From positions 1 through 25,115 of the forward strand of contig CAZHST010000043.1 in the NCBI GenBank assembly GCA_964535215.1: DNA of 25,115 nucleotides. Reading direction: 5' to 3'. The notes beneath the pieces were generated by a model. The model did no database searches. It was given only the letters and a program-made list of their open reading frames with translations, and had not been told where the DNA came from. A program made the translations under genes and the position numbers. Every line of letters begins with the position of its first letter. The first letter of the stretch is position 1. Shown here one piece after another: positions 23,341 to 25,115 of the stretch. Source of the stretch: JACQHM01 sp964535215. Its GTDB lineage: Bacteria > Methylomirabilota > Methylomirabilia > Methylomirabilales > JACQHM01.

Positions 23341-24483
23341 TCACCCCCCTGACTTCAGGAACACCTCCTGGGCGGCCCTGACCCCTTCACCCAGCTTAGC
23401 CGGATACTTCAGCTCGAAGAGGACCCGCTCTAGGGCGGAGAGGGCCAGGATCACATCGGACTCGTCGGCGTGGCCCAGATGGGCGATCCGAAAGATCGTG
23501 TCTTTGAGCTTTCCCTGCCCGCCGGCGATGGTGATGCCGTATCTTTCCCGCATCGCCTTCACGATCTCCCTCGGGGGGATCCCCGCGGGGGCTTTGACCG
23601 CGGTGACGGCTGGGGAGGGACGCTCGGCAAACAGCTCAAGGCCCAGGGCCTGGACGCCGGCCCGGGTAGCCTGGCTCAAGCGCTCATGGCGGGCGATGAT
23701 CCTTTCCAGGCCTTCACCCTTGATCAGGTCCAGCGCTTCCTTCAAGGCGACGACCAGCGAGACCGCCGGCGTGAAGGGGCTCTGGTTCTTTTCCTGGCTC
23801 TGCTTCGTCTTCTCAAAATCGAAGTAGAACCGGGGGAGCTTCGCCCGTCTCACAGCGGCCCAGGCCTTCTCCGAAACAGCCGAGAAGGAGAGGCCGGGCG
23901 GGATCATCAGGGCCTTCTGGGAGCCGGCTACCACGACATCTAAGCCCCAGGCATCCGTCTCGACCGCCGTCACCCCCAGGCTGGTGATGGCGTCCACGAT
24001 CAGCAAGGCCTCTTTGTCTTTAACGATCTCGGCTATGGTCCGGACATCGTGGAGGACCCCTGTGGAGGTTTCGCTATGGGTCACGAAGACCGCCTTGATG
24101 GAGGGGTTGTTCTCCAAGACTTTCGCGACCTGCTCGGGGTGGACGGCCTTTCCCCACTCGACCTCGACTGGGATAACCTCGACCCCGAAGGCTTCGCAGA
24201 GCTCGGCCCACCGCTCCCCAAACTTTCCTCCGATGACGACCAGGGCCCGATCGCCGGGGGAGAGGGTGTTGACCACGGCGGCCTCCATCGCCCCCGTCCC
24301 CGAGGCGGTGAACATCAGGATCTCAAGGTCCGTGCGGAAAAGGTACTTGAGACCTTCCCGCACCTGGGCGAAAAGCGCTTCATAGGCGGGGCTTCGGTGG
24401 TAAAGGATCGGCCTGGCCATGGCCAGGAGGGCCTCCGATGGGATCGGGGTCGGACCGGGGACGAGAAGGTGCTGTTTCTTCAT
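23341..24483 (-). CDS. Class V PLP aminotransferase (serine/alanine-glyoxylate or phosphoserine aminotransferase-like)
   Basis: 380 residues from ATG 24483, with AAGG ten bases upstream; a TTG at 24492 is the longer option. Family motifs are HLLVPGPTPIPSEALLAMA, FTASGTGAMEAAVVN, HSETSTGVLHDV, LLIVDAITSLG and the PLP lysine in VAGSQKALM, ending with KDTIFRIAHLGH. Related enzymes act as serine-pyruvate, alanine-glyoxylate or phosphoserine aminotransferases. Directly preceding serA, it probably supplies the transamination step of serine synthesis in place of SerC. Substrate is not decided by sequence. Confidence 0.9.
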   Translation of the reverse strand: MKKQHLLVPGPTPIPSEALLAMARPILYHRSPAYEALFAQVREGLKYLFRTDLEILMFTASGTGAMEAAVVNTLSPGDRALVVIGGKFGERWAELCEAFGVEVIPVEVEWGKAVHPEQVAKVLENNPSIKAVFVTHSETSTGVLHDVRTIAEIVKDKEALLIVDAITSLGVTAVETDAWGLDVVVAGSQKALMIPPGLSFSAVSEKAWAAVRRAKLPRFYFDFEKTKQSQEKNQSPFTPAVSLVVALKEALDLIKGEGLERIIARHERLSQATRAGVQALGLELFAERPSPAVTAVKAPAGIPPREIVKAMRERYGITIAGGQGKLKDTIFRIAHLGHADESDVILALSALERVLFELKYPAKLGEGVRAAQEVFLKSGG

Positions 24484-24586
24484 CGCTGTCAAACCTTGAG
24501 TGTTGCCGTGAACGCCCCTGAAGCTAAAAGCCGGTGGCTGGGAGCTGAACGCCTGTCAAAAACGCCTGCATCTTCTGACGGCATGA

Positions 24587-24609
24587 AGGGGGGTCCTTCA
24601 CACCCCCCT
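24587..24609 (-). promoter_or_regulatory. GC-rich hairpin in the 5' leader of the serA operon
   Basis: A perfect 8-bp inverted repeat AGGGGGGT/ACCCCCCT with a 7-base loop lies between the promoter and the ATG at 24483. No T tract follows on either strand, so it is not a standard terminator. It may stabilise the leader or be a target for regulation. Confidence 0.5.
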
Positions 24610-24648
24610 CAGGCCTTCCCTTGTAACCTTCTTCACAACGTCAGGGGG

Positions 24649-24677
24649 AATATAACGAAAACGGCCTTCCCTGTCAA
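24649..24677 (-). promoter_or_regulatory. Near-consensus sigma70 promoter for aminotransferase-serA-hisZ-purA
   Basis: On the minus strand, TTGACA (24677-24672), exactly 17 bases, then TATATT (24654-24649): 6/6 and 5/6 matches. Transcription would start near 24642, leaving a leader of about 160 bases. Four closely spaced genes follow, so this probably drives the whole core operon. Confidence 0.8.
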
Positions 24678-24714
24678 GGCGAAAGTACGCTGACCGCTTA
24701 TTGCTCTGGGGAGG

Positions 24715-24813
24715 GATGAAAGAGCCTCCCGCCTTCGCTTTGCCCGGCTGACGGTCCCGGTCGCTCGGAAGCCGCTCCCAGACTATGCCCGGAAGTTTGC
24801 GCCCCAGCGGTTT
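24715..24813 (+). pseudogene. Transposase N-terminal remnant
   Basis: Codons from 24715 read DERASRLRFARLTVPVARKP and then LPDYARKFAPQRF before the similarity ends. The KPLPDYARKFAPQRF segment resembles the start of IS4/IS5-like transposases, in which a LPxYSxKFSxxxFTxxQL pattern leads into the body of the protein. No ATG, catalytic DDE part or terminal repeats are visible, so this is a fragment of about 33 codons. Confidence 0.4.
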
Positions 24814-25115
24814 CCGCGCTACGGACAGCCCTGGAGCTTACGGCCGGGCCCGCCCCTTCAACACGCTGGGGGTTTCCCCGTCCCCAGGTGAAACCGCCGG
24901 CGGGCGCGGGAGCAAGGGGGGGGGAGCCTCAGGCCAGGTCAGGCCCCGCCGTGCCGCTCTTGACAAACGGTATGAACTAAGCACTACCTCCGTGAGGAGA
25001 ACAATAGTTCTACGGATGACGGCCTTTGGGGAGGGTGGCTATAAACAACTTGAAATCCTCAGGGAGGGGGGCTTCAACCTCCACCCACCCTCCTGTCCTG
25101 GGGTGAGAGAAGCCC
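24814..25115. other. Non-coding right edge with small inverted repeats
   Basis: No convincing gene is seen on either strand. A stem AGAAC/GTTCT (loop AATA) with outer CCGT/ACGG pairs lies at 24990-25015. A GGGCTTC (about 25068) and a GAAGCCC (25109-25115) form an inverted repeat running to the window edge. A lone TTGACA at 24960 has no suitable -10 partner. Confidence 0.4.

Noticed and set aside
24960..24995. TTGACA at 24960 as a promoter
   Set aside because: No -10-like hexamer at 15-19 bases downstream; the TATGAA nearby is too close.

Overview
The window looks bacterial: GC-rich, densely packed, with short gaps or small overlaps between genes and ordinary Shine-Dalgarno starts. No 16S rRNA or other firm taxonomic marker is present. 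A XoxF-like PQQ dehydrogenase, a hisZ-purA pair, a serA/class V aminotransferase pair and an ECF sigma factor next to a TPR Ser/Thr kinase would fit an uncultured lineage such as Methylomirabilota (NC10)/Rokubacteria or a deltaproteobacterial relative. This is a low-confidence guess. A run of exactly 100 N (1919-2018) is a scaffold gap, so linkage of the left 1.9 kb to the rest is not proven by the bases.

Layout, left to right. (1) 1-1843, plus: a divergent XoxF/MxaF-type dehydrogenase that has lost the adjacent-cysteine pair and one metal-ligand Asn. (2) 2019-4868, plus: a 5'-truncated SF1 helicase fused to a DUF559/Vsr-like nuclease, followed by a broken nuclease-like gene (5021-5456). (3) 14917-5543, minus: an accessory island. 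It has small secreted proteins (OB-fold, cysteine-repeat, 110 aa), a RecB/Cas4-like PD-(D/E)XK protein, a VIT-vWA gene broken by an in-frame amber codon and a frameshift, and then an intact three-gene operon with its own promoter: tandem winged-helix protein, AAA ATPase, and a RecB-family nuclease fused to a FtsK/SpoIIIE motor. (4) 15099-17440, plus: ECF sigma factor plus Ser/Thr kinase with TPRs, the kinase frameshifted twice. (5) 17526-18786: a nuclease lipoprotein (minus, no start codon in frame) and an RHH/PIN toxin-antitoxin pair (plus). (6) 19010-24677, minus: core genes, namely a consensus promoter, class V aminotransferase, serA, hisZ, purA and tRNA-Lys. (7) The right edge carries a transposase remnant.

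How the parts may work together. The aminotransferase and SerA would supply serine, while HisZ and PurA belong to histidine and purine synthesis. The most interesting unit is the wHTH / AAA / nuclease-FtsK operon (10170-5543). All recognisable catalytic motifs are intact and the genes are tightly coupled, which suggests a DNA-translocating, DNA-cutting machine, plausibly defence or mobile-DNA processing. I do not recognise it as a named system. Its neighbours are rich in nucleases and broken genes, whereas the core genes at 19-24.5 kb are intact.
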